Origin: Pseudomonadota bacterium
GTDB lineage: Bacteria > Pseudomonadota > Alphaproteobacteria > Rhizobiales > Beijerinckiaceae
DNA: 55,036 nucleotides
Reading direction: 5' to 3'
NCBI GenBank assembly: GCA_023386155.1
Contig: JAEWKH010000057.1
Location: 1 to 55,036, forward strand
The stretch's first letter is position 1. Each line of letters opens with the position of its first letter. Below the pieces are notes generated by a model. That model was given only the letters and a program-made list of their open reading frames with translations, was not told the origin of the DNA and did no database searches. Positions 25,796-34,025 of the stretch are shown here, piece after piece. Both the position numbers and the translations under genes were made by a program.

Positions 25796-26254
25796 TCAAA
25801 GCTTCTTCTTGAAGCCCTCATGGCTGCGGGAAAACCCCAGCCGCTCGTAGAAGCGGTGGGCGTCCTTGCGGGTCTTGTTGGAGGTCAGCTCCATGGCGGC
25901 GGCGCCATGGGTGCGGGCGTGATCCTCGGCGAAGGCCATCATCTGGGCGCCGATGCCGCCCGAGCGCCGGGCCGCCTTCACCTTCACGCTCTCCACCTTC
26001 ACGCGCATGGCCCCGCGCCCGGTCAGGTTGGGGATGAAGGTGAGCTGGAACGTGCCGACGACCTCGTGGCCGTCGACCGCCACGAACAGCCTGTTCTCGG
26101 GGCTCCGGTGAATGGCCGCGAAGGCGGCCTCGTAGGCGGGCCGCGTCTCCGGCGACCAGACATCGCCGTGCGAGCCGAGCTCGTCCTCCTCGTGCAAGCG
26201 GATGATCGCTTCGAGATCGCCGGCCTGCGCTTCCCGGATCGACAGGGCGCTCAT
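25796..26254 (-). CDS. GNAT-family N-acetyltransferase
   Basis: A 152-aa acetyltransferase of the GCN5 fold. The acetyl-CoA site lies in the second half: VKVESVKVKAARRSGGIG (motif A with the R/Q-x-x-G-x-G-like turn RSGGIG) and then the motif B stretch TRKDAHRFYERLGFSRSHEGF. The acceptor is unknown. Its start overlaps the stop of the glutathione transferase gene by four bases (ATGA), so the two are translated together; the pairing suggests a shared detoxification role but does not prove it. Confidence 0.88.
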   Translation of the reverse strand: MSALSIREAQAGDLEAIIRLHEEDELGSHGDVWSPETRPAYEAAFAAIHRSPENRLFVAVDGHEVVGTFQLTFIPNLTGRGAMRVKVESVKVKAARRSGGIGAQMMAFAEDHARTHGAAAMELTSNKTRKDAHRFYERLGFSRSHEGFKKKL

Positions 26255-26892
26255 GCGGCCTCGCGGGATTCGGTCGGCAGCAGGTCCTGGGGCCTCCTGA
26301 AGCCAGGCAGGGCCTCGACCCGCCTCGCCCAGGCCTGAACCTGCGGATACTCCGCCAGATCGATCCCGGCCTTGTCCGCATAGACCACCACGCCGAACAC
26401 ATCGATATCCGCGATGGTCGCCCCCTCGCCCACCAGCCAGGAGCGCCCGGCCAGATGGGCATCGAGAGTCGTCAGTCCCGCGCGCGCGTTCCTGACCGCA
26501 TCCTCCAGCACCTCCGGGGGAGCCGGACGGATACCGGCCTGAATGACCCGGGCGCGGTAGAGGGGCGCCGCCAGACGGTCGAAATCCCAGTACATCCATT
26601 CACGCGCCTGCAGGCGCTCGTCGAGATTGGCCCCGCCGAACTTGCCCGTCATGTCGGCGATGTATTCCATGATCGCCGCGGACTGGCACAGGTGCCGCCC
26701 GTTATGGCGATCGACGAGGAGCGGCACCTGCCCGTAGCGTTGCTTCGCCAGATAGGGGGGCTGCTTGTGCTCTCCCGCCATCAGATTCACGTGCACGTAA
26801 TCGAACGGCTCCCCCGCCAGCGTCAGCATGAGCCCGACCTTGTAGGTCGGCCCCGAAAGGGAGTTCCCATGAAGTTCGAAACGCGCCGGCAT
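26251..26892 (-). CDS. Glutathione S-transferase
   Basis: A 213-aa enzyme. The thioredoxin-like N-terminal domain opens with FELHGNSLSGPTYKVGLML, where the Ser of the NSLSG stretch is the likely thiolate partner. It continues with QVPLLVDRHNGRHLCQSAAI, the glutathione-binding cis-Pro and Ser-Ala pair. The C-terminal helical domain includes LVGEGATIADIDVFGVVVY, the conserved N-capping box Asp. ATG 26892 follows GGGGGAGAC, which rejects the much longer frame. It is followed immediately by the GNAT gene. The substrate is not known. Confidence 0.88.
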   Translation of the reverse strand: MPARFELHGNSLSGPTYKVGLMLTLAGEPFDYVHVNLMAGEHKQPPYLAKQRYGQVPLLVDRHNGRHLCQSAAIMEYIADMTGKFGGANLDERLQAREWMYWDFDRLAAPLYRARVIQAGIRPAPPEVLEDAVRNARAGLTTLDAHLAGRSWLVGEGATIADIDVFGVVVYADKAGIDLAEYPQVQAWARRVEALPGFRRPQDLLPTESREAA

Positions 26893-26930
26893 GATGCAGT
26901 CTCCCCCGGAAGTTCTGGTTGCCGCGACCT

Positions 26931-26983
26931 TAGCGCATCGTACGGAAATGTGGATTCGGTTTTTCGCGAAGAGCGATGCGCCA
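26931..26983. repeat. CTAG-type palindromic repeat, single degenerate unit
   Basis: TAGCGCATCG at the left pairs with CGATGCGCC at the right around a variant of the ATTCGGTTTTTCGCG core. It lies in the 240-base gap between divergent GST and cyclase genes, which otherwise holds the promoters of both. No stop codon is supplied here because both genes point away. Confidence 0.65.
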
Positions 26984-27133
26984 GCTTGGACTGGAGCGCC
27001 CTCGGGCCCGGCTGCCCTCACAATGCCGGAATAAGGGCCTATTTTCTTGTCGAACAAGGCCTTGCAGCCCAGGCGCATCGTCATGACGGATGCCGTCCGC
27101 CGACCAGGGCCATATCTCCAAGAAGGCTGTCCC

Positions 27134-28546
27134 ATGAGCGAAGACGAGAAATTCCTCGCGATCCTTCGACAATCCGCCGATGTGGATACCGGCGTCGTCG
27201 ATGCCATCGAGCGCCTGATCCGCAAGGCGCCGGACCATGAGCTGAACCGCATCAACGTTCTCGCCTTCGCGGCCAGGAACAGGCTCGACGAGGACAGCGT
27301 GATCGCCACGTTCCTCCACGCCGCGCGGCTGGGAGTGTTCGAGATGTCCTGGAACGTGCTCTGCCCCGGCTGCGGCGGCGTGCTCGAATCCGGCCTGAGC
27401 CTCAAATCGGTGAACCGGAGCGAGTACAGCTGCGCCCTCTGCGCCGCCGGCTACGAGCCGACCCTCGACGAGATGGTCGAGGTCACCTTCACGGTGAGCC
27501 CGCGGGTGCGCAAGATCGCGGCCCATGACCCCGATACCCTGCCGATGCAGGAATATGTCCGCCAGATCTTCTGGAGCTCCGGGATCGACCTGCCCGACGA
27601 TTACGAGAACCTGCTCGACGAGATCGTGCTCGATGCGGTCGAGCTCCCGCCCGGCGAGCGCGCGATCCTGTCCCTGCAGCTTCCCCCGGAATTCGTGATC
27701 GTCTTCGATCCCGTGACGCACGCGGCCCAGTTCATCGACGTGAAGGGCGAGCCGACCCGCGAGCGTCAGAGCCTCTCGCTCGTCCTCAACGAGAGCCATG
27801 CGCAGAACGATACCCTCGTCATGCGGCCGGGCCCGTTGCGGATTTCGCTCGAGAACCGCACCAACCGGCGCGTCCTTCCCGCCGTATGGGTCGCGGGCGA
27901 CGATCTGCATCGCATGCTCAACCGGCGCCGGCCGTTCCTCACGGCGAAGCGCCTGCTCACGAACCAGACATTCCGCGATCTCTACCGCACCGACACGCTC
28001 GATATCGACCAGCGCCTGAAGATCACCAGCCTCACCTTCCTGTTCACGGACCTGAAGGGCTCGACGGAACTCTACGAGCGCGTCGGCGACCTCGTGGCCT
28101 ACGATCTCGTGCGCGAGCATTTCCGCGTGCTCAACGAGATCGTCGCAGCCGAGGCCGGAGCGGTCGTCAAGACCATCGGCGATGCGGTGATGGCGACCTT
28201 CCCTACGCCGGACCACGCGATCTCGGCGGCCCTGCGCATGCGCGAGGCGATGCGCAGCCTCAACGAGCAGCGCGGAAGCGAGGACCTGCTGCTCAAGATC
28301 GGCATCCATGAAGGCCCGTGCCTCGCCGTGACGCTGAACGACCGCCAGGACTATTTCGGCCAGACGGTGAACATCGCGTCCCGCGTCCAGGGGCTTGCGG
28401 TCTCGCGCTCGATCTTCGCGACCGGCTCCGTCGTCGAGGATGCGGCCGCGTTCCGGATCATCCAGCTGCGGGGACTGCAACCCACCCAGCAGAAGACGGC
28501 GCTTCGCGGGATCAACGACGAGTTCTCGGTCTACGAGATCCCGTGA
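27134..28546 (+). CDS. Class III adenylate/guanylate cyclase with N-terminal zinc ribbon
   Basis: A 470-aa soluble protein. A helical N-terminal part is followed by a zinc ribbon formed by Cys77-x2-Cys80 and Cys100-x2-Cys103 (CPGC and CALC). A beta-rich middle domain follows (about 110-290, reminiscent of DUF5939). The class III cyclase domain runs from about 295 to the end: LTFLFTDLKGSTELYERVGD, KTIGDAVMATFP with the second metal Asp, IGIHEGPCLAVTLNDR and GQTVNIASRVQG. ATG 27134 follows AAGAAGG. It would make cAMP or cGMP; the substrate-deciding residues cannot be read with certainty here. It is a single gene, divergent from the GST. Confidence 0.88.
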   Translation: MSEDEKFLAILRQSADVDTGVVDAIERLIRKAPDHELNRINVLAFAARNRLDEDSVIATFLHAARLGVFEMSWNVLCPGCGGVLESGLSLKSVNRSEYSCALCAAGYEPTLDEMVEVTFTVSPRVRKIAAHDPDTLPMQEYVRQIFWSSGIDLPDDYENLLDEIVLDAVELPPGERAILSLQLPPEFVIVFDPVTHAAQFIDVKGEPTRERQSLSLVLNESHAQNDTLVMRPGPLRISLENRTNRRVLPAVWVAGDDLHRMLNRRRPFLTAKRLLTNQTFRDLYRTDTLDIDQRLKITSLTFLFTDLKGSTELYERVGDLVAYDLVREHFRVLNEIVAAEAGAVVKTIGDAVMATFPTPDHAISAALRMREAMRSLNEQRGSEDLLLKIGIHEGPCLAVTLNDRQDYFGQTVNIASRVQGLAVSRSIFATGSVVEDAAAFRIIQLRGLQPTQQKTALRGINDEFSVYEIP

Positions 28547-28554
28547 TCAAAAGG

Positions 28555-28580
28555 AGCGGAGGGATCCGCATCCTTCCGCT
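28555..28580. terminator. Hairpin between convergent cyclase and GNAT genes
   Basis: AGCGGAGGGAT and ATCCTTCCGCT form an 11-bp stem with one G-T pair and loop CCGC. No clear T run follows, so termination is only likely from its position eight bases after the cyclase stop. Confidence 0.4.
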
Positions 28581-28630
28581 CGATGCTCTCGCATATGGTG
28601 CGTAAAGGTGGGCGCGCTTTTGGGTCCGGC

Positions 28631-29137
28631 CTAAAGCCTCTTCTCGAACCGGTATTCCACCGATTGCGAAATGTCGCCGAGCGGGCGCTCTCCGTCGATC
28701 TGCGTGTAGCCCAGGCGCTTGTAGAGGCTGTGCGCCGTGGTGAAGCGCGTGTCGGACCAGAGAACCACATGTCCGGCGCCCCTTGCGCGGGCGAAACTCT
28801 CGACATGGCGCACGAGCAGGGACCCGAGTCCCCGCCCACGCTGGTCGGAGCGCACGTAGAGCCGGTGCAGTTCCGCCGTTCCGCTCTCGGGAAAGTCGAC
28901 GGCCACGCAGGCGCACACGCGTCCGCGCTCATCCTCGACCGCCCAGAAGGCACCTCCGTTCGCCGCGTAGGACGAGCCGGCCGCGCGCAGGTCCGGAAGG
29001 TCGTCGTGCGGATCGACGAAGCAGCCCGGATATTCCGCGAAGCAGAGGGACAGGAGCCCGAAGAGATCCTGCGCGTCCGCGTCGACGACGGGCCGGATGA
29101 TCGGCTGTTCTTCGATTTTTCTTGCTGCGTCGGTCAT
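28631..29137 (-). CDS. GNAT-family N-acetyltransferase
   Basis: A 168-aa acetyltransferase. Motif A is ELHRLYVRSDQRGRGLGSLL, with the Q/R-x-x-G-x-G/A acetyl-CoA loop RGRGLG. Motif B is TTAHSLYKRLGYTQIDGERP. N-terminal IIRPVVDADAQDLFGLLSLC is the usual first strand and helix. Its start overlaps the stop of the SGNH hydrolase gene by four bases (ATGA), making a two-gene unit. One idea is an esterase plus an acetyltransferase acting on the same acylated compound, but nothing in the sequence names it. Confidence 0.87.
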   Translation of the reverse strand: MTDAARKIEEQPIIRPVVDADAQDLFGLLSLCFAEYPGCFVDPHDDLPDLRAAGSSYAANGGAFWAVEDERGRVCACVAVDFPESGTAELHRLYVRSDQRGRGLGSLLVRHVESFARARGAGHVVLWSDTRFTTAHSLYKRLGYTQIDGERPLGDISQSVEYRFEKRL

Positions 29138-29769
29138 TGCCCCGTCCGTGTTGTCACTGCGGCGATTGTCGTTTCAAGCATGTCGTGCAGCAGCCTGTAG
29201 GCCTGCGCCGACAGATGGATGCCGTCGGTCGTCATCCCTTCCCTCGCCGCGCCGCTCCCGTCGGCGAAGGCTTTCTGCAGATCGACGATGCCGGCCGCGC
29301 GGCCATCGGCAATCTGCAGGATGCACCGGCTCAAGGATGCCATCGCATCGGGCGAATAGAAACCCGTCAGGCGCTTGGCCTCCTCGATGGGCGGCGGCGT
29401 CACCACGACCAGGGCAACACCCGCTTCATGGAAATGCCCGACGATCCTGTCGAAATGCTCCGCGACGCCGTCGAGGGCGCTCTCCGTGCAGTCCTTCTTG
29501 GCATCGTTGGTGCCGACGAGCAGCGCGGCGACGGCAGGCTCCGCCGATTGCAGGAGGAGCGGTACGCGCGGTTCCAGCGCCTCGGCCCAGATGCCGGAAT
29601 AGCCCGCATTGAGCAGAGGGAGCGCGCCGATGCGGTTCCAGTAGAATCCCTCGACGATGGAATCGCCGACGAAGAGCAGCCCGCCCCGGCCCACCGCGGA
29701 TTTGTGCGCGCTGATCACGATGTCGCGGATCAGCCAGTGCGGAGCGAAGGGATTGGGCTGCGAGGTCAT
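29134..29769 (-). CDS. SGNH/GDSL-family hydrolase
   Basis: A 211-aa esterase-like enzyme. Block I has LLFVGDSIVEG with the nucleophile Ser37. The block II Gly is in LLNAGYSGIWAEAL, block III is LLVGTNDAK with Asn88, and block V is TTDGIHLSAQAY with Asp182 and His185. The full catalytic set is present. There is no signal peptide. The start at ATG 29769 is kept because it begins a compact SGNH domain, although the ribosome site is weak. It leads the GNAT gene in the same transcript and follows gatB. Confidence 0.85.
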   Translation of the reverse strand: MTSQPNPFAPHWLIRDIVISAHKSAVGRGGLLFVGDSIVEGFYWNRIGALPLLNAGYSGIWAEALEPRVPLLLQSAEPAVAALLVGTNDAKKDCTESALDGVAEHFDRIVGHFHEAGVALVVVTPPPIEEAKRLTGFYSPDAMASLSRCILQIADGRAAGIVDLQKAFADGSGAAREGMTTDGIHLSAQAYRLLHDMLETTIAAVTTRTGQ

Positions 29770-29787
29770 GAAGCGCCTGGCATGAGT

Positions 29788-29810
29788 CCCGGCGGATGGG
29801 ATCCGCCGGG
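29788..29810 (-). terminator. Hairpin between gatB and the SGNH hydrolase gene
   Basis: CCCGGCGGAT (29788-29797) and ATCCGCCGGG (29801-29810) form a perfect 10-bp stem with a three-base loop. On the minus strand it follows the gatB stop by 15 bases, but no T run comes after it. It could end gatB transcription or protect its 3' end. Confidence 0.45.
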
Positions 29811-29825
29811 AATGGCCGAAGGGCC

Positions 29826-31301
29826 TTACTCGATCCCGAGCTTGGCCTTGAGGATCTCGTTGAGGGCCTGCGGGTTGGCCTTGCCGCCCGTGGCCTTCAT
29901 GGTCTGGCCGACGAACCAGCCGAGCAGCGTCGGCTTCGCCTTCGCCTGCTCCACCTTGTCCGGGTTGGCGGCGATGATCTCGTCCACGGCCTTCTCGATG
30001 GCGCCCATGTCGGTCACCTGCTTCATGCCGCGCTTCTCGACGATCTCGCGCGGATCCCCGCCCTCGGTGAAGACGATCTCGAACAGGTCCTTGGCGATCT
30101 TGCCGGAGATCACGTTCTCGCCGATCAGCTCGATGATCGCGCCGAGCTGCGCCGCCGAGACCGGCGTTTCCGTGATGTCCTTGCCTTCCTTGTTGAGGCG
30201 GCCGAAGAGCTCGTTGATGATCCAGTTCGCCGCGGCCTTGCCGTCGCGGCCCTTCGCGACCTCCTCGAAGAAGTCGGCGGAGGCGCGCTCGGCCACCAGG
30301 ACGCCGGCGTCGTAGGATTGCAGGCCGTAATCGGCCATGAACCGGGCCTTCTTCTCGTCGGGCAGTTCCGGCAGGTGCCGGGCGAGATCGTCCACATAGG
30401 CCTGGTCGAACTCGAGCGGCAGCAGGTCCGGATCGGGGAAGTAGCGGTAATCGTGCGCCTCTTCCTTCGAGCGCATGGAGCGGGTCTCGCCCTTGCCCGG
30501 ATCGTAGAGGCGGGTCTCCTGCTCGATCACGCCGCCATCCTCCAGGATCGCGATCTGACGCCGCGCCTCGACCTCGATGGCCTGGCCGATGAACCGGATG
30601 GAGTTGACGTTCTTGATCTCGCAGCGGGTGCCGAGTTCCTCGCCCGGGCGGCGCACCGACACGTTCACGTCGGCGCGCAGGTTGCCCTTGTCCATATCGC
30701 CGTCGCAGGTGCCGAGATAGCGCAGGATCGTGCGCAGCTTGGTCACGTAGGCGCGCGCCTCGTCGGCCGAGCGCAGATCCGGCTTCGACACGATCTCCAT
30801 CAGGGCCACGCCCGAGCGGTTGAGGTCGACGAAGCTCAAGGTCGGGTGCAGGTCGTGGATCGACTTGCCGGCGTCCTGCTCGAGATGCAGGCGCTCGATG
30901 CGCACCGTGATCGTCTCGCCGGTCTCCGGCACGTCCACGATCACCTCGCCCTCGCCCACGATCGGGCTCTTGTACTGGCTGATCTGGTAGCCCTGCGGCA
31001 GGTCCGGGTAGAAATAGTTCTTGCGGTCGAAGGTGCTGCGCAGGTTGATCTCGGCCTTGAGGCCCAGGCCCGTGCGGATGGCTTGGCGCACGCATTCCTC
31101 GTTGATCACGGGCAGCATGCCGGGCATGGCGGCGTCCACCAGGGAAACGTGGCTGTTCGGATCGCCGCCGAAGGCCGTCGAGGCGCCGGAGAACAGCTTG
31201 GCCTGGCTCGTCACCTGGGCATGGATCTCCATCCCGACGACGATCTCCCAATCGCCTGTCGCGCCTTTGATGAGCTTCTTAGGGTTGACCGGAGCGTTCA
31301 T
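29826..31301 (-). CDS. gatB: Asp-tRNA(Asn)/Glu-tRNA(Gln) amidotransferase subunit B
   Basis: A 491-aa subunit that phosphorylates the mischarged aminoacyl-tRNA and, with GatA and GatC, converts it to Gln-tRNA or Asn-tRNA. It is identified by WEIVVGMEIHAQV, NEECVRQAIRTGLGLKAEI, FDRKNYFYPDLPQGYQISQY, DLNRSGVALMEIVSKPDLR and the C-terminal GatB/YqeY tail (NPDKVEQAKAKPTLLGWFVG). ATG 31301 gives the normal N-terminus. It is separated from gatCA by about 2.7 kb of unrelated genes, the usual split arrangement in Rhizobiales. Confidence 0.97.
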   Translation of the reverse strand: MNAPVNPKKLIKGATGDWEIVVGMEIHAQVTSQAKLFSGASTAFGGDPNSHVSLVDAAMPGMLPVINEECVRQAIRTGLGLKAEINLRSTFDRKNYFYPDLPQGYQISQYKSPIVGEGEVIVDVPETGETITVRIERLHLEQDAGKSIHDLHPTLSFVDLNRSGVALMEIVSKPDLRSADEARAYVTKLRTILRYLGTCDGDMDKGNLRADVNVSVRRPGEELGTRCEIKNVNSIRFIGQAIEVEARRQIAILEDGGVIEQETRLYDPGKGETRSMRSKEEAHDYRYFPDPDLLPLEFDQAYVDDLARHLPELPDEKKARFMADYGLQSYDAGVLVAERASADFFEEVAKGRDGKAAANWIINELFGRLNKEGKDITETPVSAAQLGAIIELIGENVISGKIAKDLFEIVFTEGGDPREIVEKRGMKQVTDMGAIEKAVDEIIAANPDKVEQAKAKPTLLGWFVGQTMKATGGKANPQALNEILKAKLGIE

Positions 31302-31333
31302 GAACCTTGCGCCTTCATTTCTCGACGATTGCC

Positions 31334-31464
31334 GAAGCATCGGACCGAAAAGTGCACATCCACTTTTGGGTCCGATGCCTCCTCCATAAATGGGAGCATC
31401 GTTGGGCGCGGAAAACCGGAACCACTTTTGCTGGCGCGGCTTTCCGGGCCCAACGATGCTCTAG
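31334..31464. repeat. CTAG-type palindromic repeat, two units
   Basis: GCATCGGACC with GGTCCGATGC, followed by GAGCATCGTTGGGCGCGGAAAA and TTTCCGGGCCCAACGATGCTCTAG. The second unit is an almost perfect long inverted repeat. It lies upstream of gatB in the gap before the divergent membrane-protein gene. Confidence 0.75.
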
Positions 31465-31651
31465 CCGGAGTAAGAGCGAGCCTCGAACGGGTCAACCCCC
31501 TTCAAGATGAACGGATATTCAGAATGATGAACCGTTCGTTAAGATGAGAAATAATTTATGCACAGAATTCGAAAATAATTGCCACGCTCACATGAAACCC
31601 CATTCGACATGCGGCGTTGTTCGGGAGGTAAAACGGTCAAGGAGCATCAAA

Positions 31652-31981
31652 ATGGCTATGGATCCCATGGATCGCGAACCGAACGTCTACAATCGCGAGA
31701 CCAATGTCTACGATAACACGCAGCGCGGTTCGAACACTCTTGCTTACGTGATCGGTGGTCTTGTTGTCGCGCTGGGCCTGCTGGCCTTCCTCTTCTATGA
31801 CGGCGGCAGCAACGAACCGAGCACCACCGGCAGCACCGGAACCCAGACGGAAAGCACGTCGCCGAGCACCGGCTCGACCGCTCCGGTCACGCCCACGACC
31901 CCGGCGGCCCCGGCGGCTCCCGCAGCCCCGGCGTCTCCGACTTCCCCGGCCGCTCCGTCGGCCCCGGCCAACCCGCAGTAA
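31652..31981 (+). CDS. Small membrane-anchored protein with Pro/Ala/Ser/Thr-rich tail
   Basis: A 109-aa protein. A hydrophilic N-terminal part (about 1-28, with two NVY repeats, PNVYNRETNVYDN) is followed by one TM helix (about 29-49) and a 60-residue tail made almost only of P, A, S and T with SPSTGS and APAAPAAPAA runs. The tail probably lies in the periplasm as a flexible spacer. ATG 31652 follows AAGGAGC; the longer frame to 31544 lacks a site. A strong terminator follows 28 bases on. The family is not recognised, but low-complexity anchors of this kind are frequent in this group. Confidence 0.72.
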   Translation: MAMDPMDREPNVYNRETNVYDNTQRGSNTLAYVIGGLVVALGLLAFLFYDGGSNEPSTTGSTGTQTESTSPSTGSTAPVTPTTPAAPAAPAAPASPTSPAAPSAPANPQ

Positions 31982-32009
31982 CCTCGCGTTCCGCGTAATA
32001 CTGCGCATG

Positions 32010-32040
32010 ATGGGCCCGACCTTCCGGTCGGGCCCATTTT
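32010..32040 (+). terminator. Strong rho-independent terminator
   Basis: ATGGGCCCGACC (32010-32021) and GGTCGGGCCCAT (32026-32037) form a perfect 12-bp stem with loop TTCC, followed by TTT. It closes the 109-aa membrane protein gene. Confidence 0.85.
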
Positions 32041-32135
32041 CACGTGGGCAACGGCCGGCATCCTGAGGAACCAAGCGTGAGCGCGAGCGGTTGAGCTTGA
32101 TAAAACCTCACCGGCAGCCCACCAGGAGCACGACC

Positions 32136-32663
32136 ATGGCCAGCAAAGCGAGCTTCACCCCCGAGGAATGGTCCCGCCTCGTCGCGAGCCCCATCGTCGC
32201 CAGCATGGCGATCACCGCGGCCGATCCGGGCGGGCTCTGGAGCCTGCTGCAGGAATCCATGTCGAGCGGCTGGGCGCTCCTGGAGGCGAAGCAGGATGCG
32301 CAGGCCACGCCCCTCGTGAAAGCGGTTGCCGACGACATTGCCAATACGGACACGCGCAACAGCGTCCGCGAATCCTTCCAGGCCCAGTTCAAGGGCAGCC
32401 AGTTCGCCGACATCAAGCGCAAGGCCATCGAGGAGCTTCACGGGGTCTCGACCCTGCTCGACACCAAGGCGCCCGACGACGCGGCCGCCTTCAAGGCCTG
32501 GCTGTGGACCGTTGCCCAGAAATCGGCCGAGGCCGGCAAGGAGGGCGGCTTCCTGGGCTTCGGCGGCGTCGCCGTGAGCGACGCCGAGAAGGCGACGCTC
32601 GCGGAAATCGCCACGGCGCTGGGCAACCCGGCCGGAGCCGGTGCCGGACTGGCCGAGACCTGA
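32136..32663 (+). CDS. Conserved hypothetical helical protein
   Basis: A 175-aa soluble, mainly alpha-helical protein with no signal peptide and no Cys. It opens with FTPEEWSRLVASPIVASMAI, continues with a helical middle (AIEELHGVSTLLDTK, AFKAWLWTVAQKSAEAGKEGG) and a glycine-rich loop (FLGFGGVAVSDAEKATLAEI), and ends with a GAGAG tail. ATG 32136 follows CAGGAGC. The GFGGxxVSDAE element recurs in small alphaproteobacterial hypotheticals that I recall without a function. It is a single gene, convergent with the EamA transporter. Confidence 0.75.
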   Translation: MASKASFTPEEWSRLVASPIVASMAITAADPGGLWSLLQESMSSGWALLEAKQDAQATPLVKAVADDIANTDTRNSVRESFQAQFKGSQFADIKRKAIEELHGVSTLLDTKAPDDAAAFKAWLWTVAQKSAEAGKEGGFLGFGGVAVSDAEKATLAEIATALGNPAGAGAGLAET

Positions 32664-32669
32664 CCGGCT

Positions 32670-33590
32670 TCAGGCCGCTTGGACAGCGACTTTCCGCTTG
32701 CCTTCCGGGATCGTCATGAAGGCCACGCCTGCGAGGATGCAGAGAAGCCCTATCCAGGCCGCCTCACTGAGGCTCTCGCCCAGGAAGTAGGCTCCGATGG
32801 CAATGCCGATGGGAGCCCGCAGATAGGCCTGGGCCGTCGTACCGACCGATCCAAGGGTACGGATCAGGCGGAAATAGATGACGAACGCCATGGCGGTCGA
32901 GAACACCGCAAGCCCGACCAGGGCCGTAACCGACGCCCCTGACGGAGCCAGGGTCCAGGGCCGGTCCACGATCAGGCTCAGGGGCAGCAGGATCATCGCC
33001 CCGGACAGGAGCGAGCCGGCTGCCGGCGCCATCGGGTCGAGGTTCTTGAAGTTTCGGCCGAAGATGGCGGCTCCCGCATAGCAGATCGTGGCCAGCACGA
33101 CTGCCAGCTGCGCGGCCAGTTCCTGGCCGACATGGGTAAAGGCTTGGCTCCCCACGATGATGCACGTCCCCGCAAGGCCCAGGACGACCCCGGCGAATTT
33201 GCGGCACGACGTCGCCTCGTGACGGGACCAGAGCAAGGTGATCAGGAAGGTGAAGACCGGGGTCATCGAGTTCAGGATCACCGCGAGGCCGGCATCGATG
33301 GACTTTTCCGCCCAGGCGATGAGTGTGAACGGAATGACGCTGTTGAGGCAGGCCTGAACCGCGAAGCTCCGCCAGCTTGCGGCGTCCCTGGGCAGGCTGA
33401 CCCCGCGCCACCGCATGACAAGCACGAGAATCCCGCCCGCGATCATCGTGCGGGCGGCGATCAGGGTCACCGGCGGGATCGTGTCGATTCCGATCTTGAT
33501 GAAGGTGTAGGACGAAGCCCAGAGCGTCGCGAGGGTGGCCAGGAGCGCGAGTTCGATGGCTAGGCTAGGCTTGAAGCGGCTCTTTGTCAT
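32670..33590 (-). CDS. EamA/DMT-family transporter
   Basis: A 306-aa membrane protein of the drug/metabolite transporter superfamily. Ten predicted TM helices form two EamA repeats (one around LATLATLWASSYTFIKIGI, the second around LATICYAGAAIFGRNF). The first repeat has the usual W/A-S-x-Y/F-x-F-I-K start and the helix 3-4 stretch (IPFTLIAWAEKSIDAGLAVI). Such proteins often export amino acids, purines or other metabolites. An in-frame GTG at 33626 would add 12 residues, but ATG 33590 fits the family N-terminus better. It is a single gene; the substrate is unknown. Confidence 0.88.
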   Translation of the reverse strand: MTKSRFKPSLAIELALLATLATLWASSYTFIKIGIDTIPPVTLIAARTMIAGGILVLVMRWRGVSLPRDAASWRSFAVQACLNSVIPFTLIAWAEKSIDAGLAVILNSMTPVFTFLITLLWSRHEATSCRKFAGVVLGLAGTCIIVGSQAFTHVGQELAAQLAVVLATICYAGAAIFGRNFKNLDPMAPAAGSLLSGAMILLPLSLIVDRPWTLAPSGASVTALVGLAVFSTAMAFVIYFRLIRTLGSVGTTAQAYLRAPIGIAIGAYFLGESLSEAAWIGLLCILAGVAFMTIPEGKRKVAVQAA

Positions 33591-33710
33591 GAAGGAAGGT
33601 CCGTGCACGGCAATGGAAAGCGGCACGAACCTGACATAGCCTGCAGGGATTGTCGCCCTATGACGCTTCGGCGCCGACCGAACTGTCGCAGAAGCGAAGC
33701 TGGGACTTAT

Positions 33711-34025
33711 TTAGCGCCGCGCCACCCGCCGAGCTGCATAAGCAAGGCTCGCCCAGAGCATCGCGGCGACGAACCGGACCGGGAACAGGGTCAGGGCATC
33801 GGGGCGCACGGGCGCGATCCAGGGCAGGCCCAGGCCGCTGATCGCCCAGGAGACGAGCGCCGACACGGCCAGCGCCACCATGCCGATGATCAGCACCTTG
33901 CCGAACTGGTCGGCCTTCCAGCCGAGCCAGACCGCGATGAGGATCAGGACCGGATCGAAGGCCGCGGGCAGCCAGTCCCAGAGATGGACGACGGGAACGG
34001 TGGGAGGCACGCGCTTTAAGCCCAC
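33711..34025 (-). CDS. Small integral membrane protein downstream of gatA
   Basis: A 104-aa protein with three likely TM helices (about 24-38, 43-67, 82-97). No charged pair or motif suggests a function, and I do not recognise the family. It starts at GTG 34025, eight bases before the end of gatA, so it is translated from the gatCA message. The C-terminus is basic (ARRVARR), probably on the cytoplasmic side. Confidence 0.65.
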   Translation of the reverse strand: MGLKRVPPTVPVVHLWDWLPAAFDPVLILIAVWLGWKADQFGKVLIIGMVALAVSALVSWAISGLGLPWIAPVRPDALTLFPVRFVAAMLWASLAYAARRVARR

